Source: Pseudomonas sp. PB101
GTDB taxonomy: Bacteria > Pseudomonadota > Gammaproteobacteria > Pseudomonadales > Pseudomonadaceae
Reading direction: 5' to 3'
Assembly (NCBI RefSeq): GCF_009764265.1
Contig: NZ_RWIR01000026.1
Span: 1-64,000 of the forward strand
Length of the DNA stretch: 64,000 nt
Position 1 is the stretch's first letter. The number at the start of each line of letters is the position of its first letter. Shown in pieces: positions 22,534 to 30,580 of the stretch. A model generated the notes under the pieces. That model had not been told where the DNA came from. It saw only the letters and a program-made list of their open reading frames with translations, and did not search any database. A program made the position numbers and the translations under genes.

Positions 22534-24432
22534 ATGTCGCACGTATCTGATTTGATCAGCGAGGACATCCTCGCCTACCTGGGCCAGCACGAACGTAAAG
22601 AACTGCTGCGCTTCTTGACCTGCGGTAACGTCGACGACGGCAAGAGCACCCTGATCGGGCGCCTGCTGCACGACTCCAAGATGATCTACGAAGATCACCT
22701 GGAAGCCATTACCCGCGACTCGAAAAAAGTCGGCACCACCGGCGAAGACATCGACCTGGCGCTGCTGGTCGACGGCCTTCAGGCCGAGCGCGAGCAGGGC
22801 ATCACCATCGATGTCGCTTACCGCTACTTCTCCACCGCCAAGCGCAAATTCATCATCGCCGACACTCCCGGCCATGAGCAGTACACCCGCAACATGGCCA
22901 CCGGTGCTTCCACCTGTGACCTGGCGATCATCCTGGTCGATGCCCGTTACGGCGTGCAGACCCAGACTCGTCGCCACAGCTTCATCGCATCCCTGCTGGG
23001 CATCAAACACATAGTCGTGGCCATCAACAAGATGGACCTCAAGGACTTCGACCAGGGCGTGTTCGAGTCGATCAAGGCCGACTACCTGCAATTCGCCGAA
23101 GGCTTGAAGTTGAAGCCGACCAGCATGCACTTCGTACCGATGTCGGCGCTCAAGGGCGACAACGTGGTGAACAAGTCGGAGCGTTCGCCGTGGTACACCG
23201 GCCAGTCGCTGATGGAAATCCTCGAGACCGTGGAAGTGGCGGGCGACCGCAACTTCACCGACCTGCGTTTCCCGGTGCAGTACGTCAACCGTCCCAACCT
23301 GAACTTCCGTGGTTTCGCCGGTACGCTGGCCAGTGGCATCGTCAAGAAAGGCGACGAAGTCGTGGTGTTGCCGTCGGGCAAAAGCAGCCGCGTGAAATCC
23401 ATCGTCACCTTCGAAGGTGAACTGGAGCACGCAGGTCCGGGTCAGGCAGTCACGCTGACCATGGAAGACGAAATCGACATCTCCCGTGGCGACCTGTTGG
23501 TGCATGCCGACAACGTGCCGCCGGTGACCGACAGCTTCGAAGCGATGCTGGTGTGGATGGCTGAAGAGCCGATGCTGCCGGGCAAGAAATACGACTTCAA
23601 ACGCGCCACCAGTTACGTGCCGGGCTCCATCGCCAGCATCGTCAACAAGGTCGACGTGAACACGCTGGAAGAAGGTCCGGCCAGCGCGTTGCAGTTGAAC
23701 GAAATCGGCAAGGTCAAGATCGCGCTCGATGCGCCGATTGCCCTCGACGGTTACGACAGCAACCGCACCACCGGCGCCTTCATCATCATCGACCGCTTGA
23801 CCAACGGCACCGTTGGCGCGGGCATGATCGTCGCCCAGCCTCTGGCCCATGGCACCAGCACGCACCATGGCAAACTGGCTCACGTCGCCACCGAAGAGCG
23901 CGCACAGCGCTTCGGCCAGCAACCGGCCACCGTGTTGTTCAGCGGCTTGTCGGGCGCGGGCAAGAGCACGCTGGCCTATGCGGTCGAGCGCAAGCTGTTC
24001 GACCTGGGTCGTGCGGTGTTCGTACTCGATGGCCAGAACCTGCGTCACGACCTGAACAAAGGTCTGCCACAGGATCGCGCCGGGCGTACCGAGAACTGGC
24101 GTCGTGCCGCGCACGTTGCGCGTCAGTTCAACGAAGCGGGTCTGCTGACGTTGGCGGCATTCGTTGCGCCGAGTTCCGAAGGTCGTGAGCAGGCCAAGGA
24201 GCTGATCGGCAAGGAGCGTCTGCTGACGGTCTACGTCCAGGCCTCGCCAACGGTCTGCGCCGAGCGTGACCCGCAAGGCCTGTACGCGGCGGCCGGGGAT
24301 AACATCCCTGGCGAGTCCTTCCCGTACGACGTGCCGCTGGATGCCGATCTGGTGATCGACACCCAGTCCGTGTCGCTGGAGGAAGGCGTCAAGCAGGTGC
24401 TGGAGCTGCTGCGCAAGCGTGGTGCGATCTAA
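22534..24432 (+). CDS. cysNC: Bifunctional CysN/CysC: sulfate adenylyltransferase GTPase plus APS kinase
   Basis: This 632-residue fusion has an EF-Tu-like GTPase in front (P-loop GNVDDGKS at residues 31-38, [12 protein letters not shown]) followed by beta-barrel domains, and a C-terminal APS kinase with its own P-loop SGLSGAGKS near residue 470. The first half drives APS formation with CysD; the second phosphorylates APS to PAPS. The fusion is normal for Pseudomonas. The last 20 codons and the terminator are duplicated, with changes, at 27046-27162, on the far side of an AT-rich island. Confidence 0.97.
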   Translation: MSHVSDLISEDILAYLGQHERKELLRFLTCGNVDDGKSTLIGRLLHDSKMIYEDHLEAITRDSKKVGTTGEDIDLALLVDGLQAEREQGITIDVAYRYFSTAKRKFIIADTPGHEQYTRNMATGASTCDLAIILVDARYGVQTQTRRHSFIASLLGIKHIVVAINKMDLKDFDQGVFESIKADYLQFAEGLKLKPTSMHFVPMSALKGDNVVNKSERSPWYTGQSLMEILETVEVAGDRNFTDLRFPVQYVNRPNLNFRGFAGTLASGIVKKGDEVVVLPSGKSSRVKSIVTFEGELEHAGPGQAVTLTMEDEIDISRGDLLVHADNVPPVTDSFEAMLVWMAEEPMLPGKKYDFKRATSYVPGSIASIVNKVDVNTLEEGPASALQLNEIGKVKIALDAPIALDGYDSNRTTGAFIIIDRLTNGTVGAGMIVAQPLAHGTSTHHGKLAHVATEERAQRFGQQPATVLFSGLSGAGKSTLAYAVERKLFDLGRAVFVLDGQNLRHDLNKGLPQDRAGRTENWRRAAHVARQFNEAGLLTLAAFVAPSSEGREQAKELIGKERLLTVYVQASPTVCAERDPQGLYAAAGDNIPGESFPYDVPLDADLVIDTQSVSLEEGVKQVLELLRKRGAI

Positions 24433-24452
24433 GCGCTAGCCGGAAATGAAAA

Positions 24453-24486
24453 ACCCGCAGACAAGTGATTGTCTGCGGGTTTTTTG
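24453..24486 (+). terminator. cysNC terminator
   Basis: ACCCGCAGACAA and TTGTCTGCGGGT form a perfect 12-bp stem around GTGA, followed by six T. The duplicate at 27129-27162 keeps the fold with a different middle stem. Confidence 0.92.
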
Positions 24487-24540
24487 TTGCCTCTAGATTG
24501 CTATCGCTGGCAAGCCAGCGATAGGGCCGGAACAGGCACC

Positions 24541-24742
24541 TCAATACTTCGCTGGATACTCGCGATGCATCTGTTCCAGCAACGCATCCTTGTCCTGCCA
24601 CAACTGATTGATCCAACCCTGAAATTGCAGGCGGTATTCACCGTCCTGGTCGTAATTCTTGCCGATGAACTGCAGCGGAATGTTCAGTTGCTGAAAATGC
24701 ACCACCACGTCTTTCACGTATCCACATAGCAGATCCCAGAAC
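24541..24742 (-). pseudogene. 3' fragment of a PlsC-like acyltransferase gene
   Basis: Read on the minus strand, this encodes the C-terminus of the acyltransferase at 27221-28123, from the FWDLLCG segment to a stop one residue later than in the intact gene (PAKY against PAK). Differences include GYVKDVVVHFQQLNIP here against GNVADVVVHFEELKIP. The upstream coding part is missing; homology ends near 24742, where AT-rich sequence begins. It is a leftover of the event that placed the island here and is not expected to be expressed. Confidence 0.85.
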
Positions 24743-24872
24743 CAGGAAGCCTCTGAAAATCTAAAGTCAGAAGGAATAGTCAGAATCCTTGACCGGAAAT
24801 GGACTACAAGAAAGTCGGAAGTTATGAAGTTTTATTGATTTGTAAATGAGAATAGTGTTTGCAACAGGGTAG

Positions 24873-25511
24873 ATGTGTTTTTGCGCAGATTGTATCAAGT
24901 CGAGCAATTGCAAGGAAGTCGGTGGTTGCTTAAAAAGTAAGCTTGCGCTTGAGGATCAAGGAGTGCGAAATAAAATTTTTCCAGTTCCGGTTGGTTATGT
25001 TTCTAGTGCTTTTGAGATCGTTTTCTGTGTAATTGTTCTGTTGTTGTATCTTGTTTTTTCTCTTTATATTTATAGTAGGTTGATAGAAGTTCCTCCGGTT
25101 CCTGATAAGTTAGTTATGAAAGATGCTTTTGTATATAGGGGGCATTCACAAGCTTCAAAGACAACATCTTTTTTGTATCTGAGGGTTGGAACTGATGACG
25201 CTGCTTACAAATATATCATTGAGGCTTCGAATCGTGATGTTATGTACACGGACTTTGATAAGTCAAGAAGGTTGTGGGTGGCAGTAGATACTGACCAAAG
25301 TAAAAAATTTGTTTGGGGAGTATATGATGAAGATTATGGGTTGTTGATAAGTCGTCAAGATATATTGCGCTGGGCTAGCTCAGTTAATATCGATAATTAC
25401 TTTGTGCTTTCTTTGTTATTTATTTCATCGTTGTATTTCCTTTATATTGTTTTTTTGACTGGTGTTTGGAATAGGTGTGCAGCGAAAAGGATGGCTTGTG
25501 AAAATAAATAA
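24873..25511 (+). CDS. Unknown two-TM membrane protein, first gene of the island
   Basis: I do not recognise this family. If started at the ATG at 24873 the product has 212 residues. It has a Cys-rich N-terminus, a strong hydrophobic segment near residues 48-70, an extracytoplasmic-looking domain of about 105 residues (75-178, with many Tyr, Asp and Lys), and a second membrane segment near 178-200. A GTG at 24963 (protein starting VRNKIFPVP) is an alternative start close to the first membrane segment, but its AAGGAG lies too near. The 3' end overlaps the next gene by 14 bases. Size and topology would suit an immunity or transport-helper protein, but this is inference. Confidence 0.65.
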   Translation: MCFCADCIKSSNCKEVGGCLKSKLALEDQGVRNKIFPVPVGYVSSAFEIVFCVIVLLLYLVFSLYIYSRLIEVPPVPDKLVMKDAFVYRGHSQASKTTSFLYLRVGTDDAAYKYIIEASNRDVMYTDFDKSRRLWVAVDTDQSKKFVWGVYDEDYGLLISRQDILRWASSVNIDNYFVLSLLFISSLYFLYIVFLTGVWNRCAAKRMACENK

Positions 25512-26082
25512 GATTGATGATGAGATATTTGTAATTGACGATTTTTTAACTCAAGGGGAAGAGGAGTGCATAAATGTTCAACTCAAGGGCGCCGTTTGGA
25601 GATACAACTGGCCAAATTATGAGGAGCTTCCATTTGTTAGGCCTTGTTGGCATGTTTTTATTGCGGGTAAAGGTCGGCCGGATCGGAAGTCATGTTTAGA
25701 CGAATTAGACAGAAGTGAATCTTGGCGTTTTCTTGTCGGCTTCTGGGAAAGGTTATCAATATTACATGATTTCAAAATCACGTTATTAGGTGTTTATGCA
25801 AATGGGCAAACGTTTGGGCAAGACACGATTATACATCGGGATAACAAGACGCATCCAGGGATGACAGTGATCGTATTTTGTAATGAACACTGGCCAACGT
25901 CGTGGGGAGGTGAACTCGTATTCTACGATGACAAAAAAGAAAATATTATTAAATCAGTACTTCCAAAATCGCGACGTGTGGTGATTTTTGACGGGCGAGT
26001 TCCACATGCGGCGAGATCGCCTTCAGTAAAGTGTGATCAGGTAAGGATGACGCTTGCGTTCAAAACTGTGATTAAGGAGTAG
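25498..26082 (+). CDS. 2-oxoglutarate/Fe(II)-dependent oxygenase, prolyl-hydroxylase-like
   Basis: With the GTG start at 25498 the product has 194 residues. AAAGGA stands about 7 bases before this GTG, while the upstream GTG at 25462 has no such site. The double-stranded beta-helix core shows iron ligands His113 and Asp115 (IIHRDN), His170 (RVPHAARSP) and the 2-oxoglutarate-binding Arg183 (VRMTLAFK). The GGELVFYDD strand between them is typical of Tpa1/prolyl-4-hydroxylase-like bacterial oxygenases. It would hydroxylate a protein or small molecule in the cytosol. The next gene, four bases downstream, encodes a protein with a proline-rich tail, a possible substrate. Confidence 0.8.
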   Translation: MKINKIDDEIFVIDDFLTQGEEECINVQLKGAVWRYNWPNYEELPFVRPCWHVFIAGKGRPDRKSCLDELDRSESWRFLVGFWERLSILHDFKITLLGVYANGQTFGQDTIIHRDNKTHPGMTVIVFCNEHWPTSWGGELVFYDDKKENIIKSVLPKSRRVVIFDGRVPHAARSPSVKCDQVRMTLAFKTVIKE

Positions 26083-26085
26083 TAT

Positions 26086-26880
26086 ATGGCCGGGAAAACC
26101 GAAATATTTGTAGCTGTCGTCAATGATGGTGTGACTATTGGCTCGGGGGCGACTGCAGTATCAGATCAGTTTTTAGTCAACGGAACTGGAATGGTGTTGC
26201 TGAGTCAGTCGGTGCAGACCGGTGCTGTGATAGCGAGTGTTACCTCGGTGACAAAATTAGCAGGTCCTTATGTACCGATTGTAAATATGCCGGCCAATAT
26301 AGTCGCCGGTACGATAACTTTTCTGAAAATAGGGATCGATTTCAGAGATGGGCGCGAAATCAAGACGGGTGACGTTGTCAGTCTGGTTGGTAATGTTGCA
26401 GGGGTGATTGCAACCATGGCAGTTTTGCTAGCTGCGCCATTTTCGGTTGTTGCTACCTTAAGTGTTGTAGCTATCGGCACAGGGATATATTCGATTTATA
26501 ACTCAGAAGTGCTCGGTGCTATTGCGACAAATGCCAAAAATTTCTTCAGCGATAAAGGATTGGAAAGCTACCTTGACTATGTGTGTGCGCCCGATATGCA
26601 GATTGTCCATAAAAACACCTTGAGGGATGTCTACAGTAATCAGATGCTTTCCTGTAATTGGATATCTGAAACCGGAGAGCTGCAGCCCTCAGTGGTACCT
26701 GTTTTCGATGAGGATATTGGCGGTGGAGGGGGGTATATACCAATACCTCCTGTTTTGCCGGCTCCCCTTCCTGATATTATCCCAGTTGTAACTATCGGGC
26801 CCCTTGAGATTAATGACGGCTCTGATGATAACGGTGATGAGTATGGTTGCTGTACAGGCGGAAGTGATGGTTATGTGTAG
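26086..26880 (+). CDS. Unknown protein with hydrophobic core, glycine run and proline-rich tail
   Basis: This 264-residue protein is not recognised. Residues 1-95 are Val/Thr/Gly-rich without a Sec signal. Residues 96-140 are strongly hydrophobic and Gly/Ala-rich, as in pore-forming or membrane-inserting bacteriocin segments. A linker follows, then five Gly (212-216), a Pro-rich stretch of about 20 residues from YIPIPP to IGP (217-239), and an acidic tail with a Cys pair (255-256). It starts 4 bases after the oxygenase stop, so the two are coupled. A secreted toxin or modified peptide-like product is one reading; a structural surface protein is another. Confidence 0.7.
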   Translation: MAGKTEIFVAVVNDGVTIGSGATAVSDQFLVNGTGMVLLSQSVQTGAVIASVTSVTKLAGPYVPIVNMPANIVAGTITFLKIGIDFRDGREIKTGDVVSLVGNVAGVIATMAVLLAAPFSVVATLSVVAIGTGIYSIYNSEVLGAIATNAKNFFSDKGLESYLDYVCAPDMQIVHKNTLRDVYSNQMLSCNWISETGELQPSVVPVFDEDIGGGGGYIPIPPVLPAPLPDIIPVVTIGPLEINDGSDDNGDEYGCCTGGSDGYV

Positions 26881-27048
26881 CAGTTCGCATATATAGATTT
26901 TCTGCTCCTCATTTTTGACTTTCGATTTTTAATACCAATTAACGAGCTGCTTGACACTATTTAGAGCTAAGCCCGAGTCAGGCTGAACTTAAGAGTGCGC
27001 TGGTGTGTGGGTAATCGTCAGCTTCATCGCTTGGAACTGAGTTGCGTT

Positions 27049-27108
27049 TCGTTGGAGGAAGGCGTCTAGCAAGTGCTGGATCTGCTGCGCAAGCGTGGCG
27101 CGATCTAA
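27049..27108 (+). pseudogene. Remnant of the cysNC 3' end
   Basis: The frame reads SLEEGV, then TAG, then [12 protein letters not shown] and TAA, against [19 protein letters not shown] at the end of the intact cysNC. The in-frame stop replaces a Lys codon. There is no start, so it is a duplicated remnant. Confidence 0.85.
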
Positions 27109-27128
27109 GCGTTAGCCGGAAATGAAAA

Positions 27129-27162
27129 ACCCGCCGATGAGTGATCATCGTCGGGTTTTTTT
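27129..27162 (+). terminator. Duplicate of the cysNC terminator
   Basis: ACCCGCCGATGA and TCATCGTCGGGT pair around GTGA with one C-T mismatch, followed by seven T. The middle of the stem differs from the left copy on both sides, so the fold has been kept while the sequence changed. It could now terminate the island transcript. Confidence 0.85.
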
Positions 27163-27220
27163 GTGCCCTTGAGATAGTCATCGCGGGCTTGCCCGCGATG
27201 AGGGCATTACAGACACCTGA

Positions 27221-28123
27221 TTATTTCGCTGGATACTCGCGATGCATCTGTTCCAGCAGCGCATCCTTGTCCTGCCACAACTGATTGATCCAACCCTGGA
27301 ACTGCAATCGGTACTCGCCGTCCTGATCGTAGTTCTTGCCGATGAACTGCGGCGGTATCTTCAGCTCTTCAAAGTGCACCACCACATCCGCCACATTCCC
27401 GCACAGCAAGTCCCAGAATCCCGGGCGCCCGGCGGGGTAGTGGATGGTTACGTTGACCAGCGATTCAAGCTGCTCACCCATCGCATCCAGGACAAAGGCA
27501 ATGCCGCCGGCCTTGGCCTTGAGCAGATACTTGAACGGTGATTGCTGTTGCTTGTGCTTACCCTCGGTGAAGCGCGTGCCTTCGACGAAGTTGAAAATGC
27601 CCACCGGGTTGTCGCGAAATTTCGCACAGGTCTTGCGGGTGGTTTCCAGGTCCTTGCCTTTCTTCTCCGGGTGCTTCTCCAGATACGCCTTGGAGTAGCG
27701 CTTCATGAACGGAAAGCCCAGTGCCCACCAGGCCAGGCCGATCACCGGAACCCAGATCAGCTCTTGCTTGAGAAAGAACTTCAGCGGTTGAATGCGCCGG
27801 TTGAGCACGTATTGCAGCACCAGAATGTCGACCCAGCTCTGGTGGTTGCTGGTGATCAGGTACGAGTGCTTGTAGTCGAGCCCTTGCAGGCCGCTGATGT
27901 GCCAGCGGGTGCGACGGACCAGGTTCATCCAGCCTTTGTTGAGGCTGATCCAGGCTTCGTGGGTATGGCTCATCAGCCAGCCGGCGAGGCGTTGGGTGAG
28001 GGCGAACGGCAAGACCTTGACGAGCGCCACGCAGAACAGGAACGAGCACAGCAAAATCGTGTTGAGTGCCAGCAACAGCGCGGCGATCACGCCGCGCAAA
28101 GGGACGGGTAGGAAGTCCAGCAT
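27221..28123 (-). CDS. Lysophospholipid acyltransferase family protein (YihG/PlsC-like)
   Basis: The 300-residue protein has one or two N-terminal membrane segments (residues about 10-40) and an acyltransferase domain with NHQSWVD (HX4D, about residues 92-98) and FVEGTRFTEGKH (about 179-190). Family members transfer acyl groups to lysophospholipids at the inner membrane. It resembles E. coli YihG more than PlsC in length. The ATG abuts the pta stop (28124-28126), so pta and this gene form an operon. Its 3' end is duplicated at 24541-24742. Confidence 0.9.
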   Translation of the reverse strand: MLDFLPVPLRGVIAALLLALNTILLCSFLFCVALVKVLPFALTQRLAGWLMSHTHEAWISLNKGWMNLVRRTRWHISGLQGLDYKHSYLITSNHQSWVDILVLQYVLNRRIQPLKFFLKQELIWVPVIGLAWWALGFPFMKRYSKAYLEKHPEKKGKDLETTRKTCAKFRDNPVGIFNFVEGTRFTEGKHKQQQSPFKYLLKAKAGGIAFVLDAMGEQLESLVNVTIHYPAGRPGFWDLLCGNVADVVVHFEELKIPPQFIGKNYDQDGEYRLQFQGWINQLWQDKDALLEQMHREYPAK

Positions 28124-30223
28124 TTACACATCCATAGGTCGGTTGGCGGCTTGAATCGCGGTCAGGGCGATGGTGTAGACGATGTCATCGACCTGCGCGC
28201 CGCGCGGCAAATCGTTCACCGGTTTGCGCAGGCCTTGCAGCATCGGCCCGAGGCTGACGCAGTCGGCGCTGCGCTGCACAGCCTTGTGGGTGGTGTTGCC
28301 GGTGTTGAGGTCGGGGAACACGTACACCGTGGCACGACCGGCTACCTGACTGTTCGGCGCCAATTGCCGGGCCACGCTTTCGTTGGCGGCGGCGTCGTAC
28401 TGCAACGGGCCGTCGATCAGCAGCGAGTGCTGTTGTTCGTGGGCGAGCAGGGTCGCCTCGCGGACTTTCTCGACCTCTTCGCCGCTGGCCGAATCGCCAC
28501 TGGAGTAACTGATCATCGCCACCCGCGGCGTGATGCCGAAGGCGGCGGCCGAGTCGGCGCTTTGCAGGGCGATCTCGGCCAGTTCGCTGGCGCTCGGGTG
28601 CGGGTTCATCACGCAGTCGCCGTAGACCAGCACTTCTTCCGGGAACAGCATGAAGAACACCGACGACACCAGGGTGCAGCCCGGTGCGGTCTTGATCAGT
28701 TGCAAGGCCGGGCGAATGGTGTTGGCGGTGGTGTTGATCACGCCCGAGACGAGGCCGTCGACTTCATCCAGGGCCAGCATCATGGTGCCGATCACCACGG
28801 TGTCTTCCAGTTGTTGCTCGGCCATCGGCGCGTTGAGGCTTTTGCTTTTGCGCAGCGCGACCATGGGCTCGACATAGCGCTCGCGGATCGAGTCCGGATC
28901 GATGATTTCCAGCCCCGGCGGCAGCTCGATGCCCTGGGCGCGGGCGACGGCTTGAACGTCCTCGGGCTTGGCCAGCAACACACAGCGAGCGATGCCACGG
29001 GCCTGGCAGATCGCGGCGGCCTGCACGGTAAATGGCTCGCTGCCTTCGGGCAAGACGATGCGCTTGTTGGCCGCCTGGGCGCGCTGGATCAATTGATAAC
29101 GGAAAACCGCCGGCGACAGGCGCATCTCCCGTGGCGTGCCGCAGCGCTGGTGCAGCCAGTTGGCATCGAGGTGGCCGGCGATGAAATCGGTGATGATTTC
29201 GGCGCGCTCGCGGTCGTCGATGGGGATTTCCTTGTTCAGGCCATTGAGCAGGTTGGCGGTGTCGTAGGAGCCGGTACTCACTGACAGCACCGGTAACCCG
29301 GCCTGCAGGGCGCCGCGGCACAGGTCCATGATGCGTGGGTCGGGCAGGGTGTCGCTGGTCAGCAGCAGGCCGGCCAGCGGCACGCCGTTCAAGGCCGCGA
29401 GGCTGACGGCGAGGATGATGTCGTCGCGGTCGCCGGGGGTCACCACCAGCACGCCGGGCTTGAGCAACTCCACGGTGTTGCGCATGGTGCGGGCGCAAAT
29501 GATGATCTTGGTCATGCGCCGGGTTTCGTAGTCGCCGGCGTTGAGCACTTGCGCGCCCATCAGGTCGGCGACGTCGCGGGTGCGCGGGGCGTTCAGTTCC
29601 GGCTGGAACGGAATGCAGCCGAGCAAGCGGAAATCACCGCTGCGCAGCAACGGCGAATGTTCCTTCAGGCGCGTGGCGAAGGCCTCCATGCTTTCTTCGG
29701 TCTTGACCTTGTTGAGGATCACGCCGAGGACTTTCGGGTCTTTCGGGCCACCGAACAATTGCGCCTGCAACTCGACGCGACCGGAGAGCTCGGTCAGCAC
29801 TTCGTTTTCCGGTGCCGAGACCAGGATCACTTCGGCGTCGAGGCTCTTGGCCAGGTGCAGGTTGACCCGCGCGGCGTAACTGGCGCTGCGGGTCGGCACC
29901 ATGCCTTCGACGATCAGCACGTCCTTGCCGATGGCGGCCTGCTGATAAAGGGCGATGATCTCTTCGAGCAGTTCATCGAGCTGACCGTCGCCGAGCATGC
30001 GCTCGACATGGGCCAGGCCCAGGGGCTTGGGTGGTTTCAAACCGTGGGTACGCGCCACCAGTTCGGTGGAGCGCTCCGGGCCTGTGTCGCCCGGATGCGG
30101 CTGGGCAATCGGTTTGAAAAAGCCGACCTTGAGGCCGGCTCGCTCAAGGGTGCGCACCAGCCCGAGGCTGATGGAGGTCAGACCCACACCAAAATCGGTG
30201 GGCGCGATAAAAAAAGTTTGCAT
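28124..30223 (-). CDS. pta: Phosphate acetyltransferase, long form
   Basis: The 699-residue enzyme has an N-terminal BioD/CobQ-like P-loop domain (about 1-200), a DRTGG domain (about 215-325) and the catalytic PTA_PTB domain (about 375-695). It interconverts acetyl-CoA and acetyl phosphate in the cytosol. The ATG at 30223 (MQTFFIAPTDFG) is the usual start. The partner ackA, adjacent to pta in many bacteria, is not next to it in this window. The acyltransferase gene follows directly. Confidence 0.95.
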   Translation of the reverse strand: MQTFFIAPTDFGVGLTSISLGLVRTLERAGLKVGFFKPIAQPHPGDTGPERSTELVARTHGLKPPKPLGLAHVERMLGDGQLDELLEEIIALYQQAAIGKDVLIVEGMVPTRSASYAARVNLHLAKSLDAEVILVSAPENEVLTELSGRVELQAQLFGGPKDPKVLGVILNKVKTEESMEAFATRLKEHSPLLRSGDFRLLGCIPFQPELNAPRTRDVADLMGAQVLNAGDYETRRMTKIIICARTMRNTVELLKPGVLVVTPGDRDDIILAVSLAALNGVPLAGLLLTSDTLPDPRIMDLCRGALQAGLPVLSVSTGSYDTANLLNGLNKEIPIDDRERAEIITDFIAGHLDANWLHQRCGTPREMRLSPAVFRYQLIQRAQAANKRIVLPEGSEPFTVQAAAICQARGIARCVLLAKPEDVQAVARAQGIELPPGLEIIDPDSIRERYVEPMVALRKSKSLNAPMAEQQLEDTVVIGTMMLALDEVDGLVSGVINTTANTIRPALQLIKTAPGCTLVSSVFFMLFPEEVLVYGDCVMNPHPSASELAEIALQSADSAAAFGITPRVAMISYSSGDSASGEEVEKVREATLLAHEQQHSLLIDGPLQYDAAANESVARQLAPNSQVAGRATVYVFPDLNTGNTTHKAVQRSADCVSLGPMLQGLRKPVNDLPRGAQVDDIVYTIALTAIQAANRPMDV

Positions 30224-30283
30224 GCGGATTCTCTGGAGGTGCATTGCAAAGGTGATGACCTATGACTGGTCGTCTACCGAAAT

Positions 30284-30580
30284 TCAGTCACCAAGGTTAT
30301 CGCTAACCATGCCTTGTGCGCACCAACCGCAGGCAAAGGGTTGGCCTATTTTTTCCTGGCGCTGTGCAGGGTCCATGACCCAGGCGCGCGATTGCCAGGG
30401 TGGCTGGTGCCGCAGGTGTTGGGTGTGGCCGCAGGAAAGCGCGGCCACCCAGTGTCCGTCTTCGTCCTGATGAAAGCCTGTGACCGTCGAATCCCGTTTG
30501 TCCGGGTTGTGTTCGCTTTCGGTCGATTGCTTCGCTAAACTTGGCCTTTCAATCTTCTTATGCAAAAGGTCTCGCCCCAT
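30284..30580 (-). CDS. DUF3565 small protein, possible zinc-binding
   Basis: The core reads VTGFHQDEDGHWVAALSCGH, then a His- and Trp-rich segment, and ends in CGWC, as in the DUF3565 family. The Cys and His residues suggest a structural zinc. Function is unknown. The start is uncertain: the ATG at 30580 shares CATG with the slyD start on the other strand, and a TTG at 30565 is possible. No ATG lies close to the conserved core. If 30580 is right the protein has 98 residues with an unusual N-terminal extension. Confidence 0.7.
   Translation of the reverse strand: MGRDLLHKKIERPSLAKQSTESEHNPDKRDSTVTGFHQDEDGHWVAALSCGHTQHLRHQPPWQSRAWVMDPAQRQEKIGQPFACGWCAQGMVSDNLGD

Larger units (their letters stand above)
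24370..24742. repeat. Left copy of a diverged direct repeat (cysNC end, terminator, acyltransferase end)
   Basis: This segment holds the last codons of cysNC, its terminator, a small palindrome (24501-24524) and the last 66 codons of an acyltransferase gene in reverse. The same parts in the same order recur at 27046-27420. By hand alignment the cysNC part differs at about 7 positions and the acyltransferase part at about 29 of 198. Here the outer half (cysNC) is intact and the inner half is a fragment. Confidence 0.9.
24743..27045. other. AT-rich genomic island between the two direct repeats
   Basis: About 2.3 kb of visibly AT-rich sequence with AGA, ATA and TTA codons lies between the duplicated junction copies. 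It carries three plus-strand genes (24873-26880) and no recombinase. The 24743-24872 stretch should hold the promoter; the 26881-27045 stretch holds no gene or clear terminator that I can see. Base and codon use differ sharply from both sides, which points to horizontal origin. Confidence 0.85.
27046..27420. repeat. Right copy of the diverged direct repeat
   Basis: This copy repeats the order cysNC end, terminator hairpin, small palindrome (27180-27201) and acyltransferase 3' end seen at 24370-24742. Here the inner half (cysNC remnant) is broken and the outer half continues into the intact acyltransferase gene. Similarity stops near 27046 on the island side. Confidence 0.9.

Noticed and set aside
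21457..24276. 939-codon open frame on the minus strand across cysD and cysNC
   Set aside because: It is antisense to two certain genes; its composition (His, Val, Asp, Gln runs) is what GC-rich third-position bias gives in the opposite frame, with no domain or ribosome site.
24743..27045. Insertion sequence or prophage remnant
   Set aside because: No transposase, integrase, terminal inverted repeats or short target duplication; the flanking repeats are long, diverged chromosomal segments.
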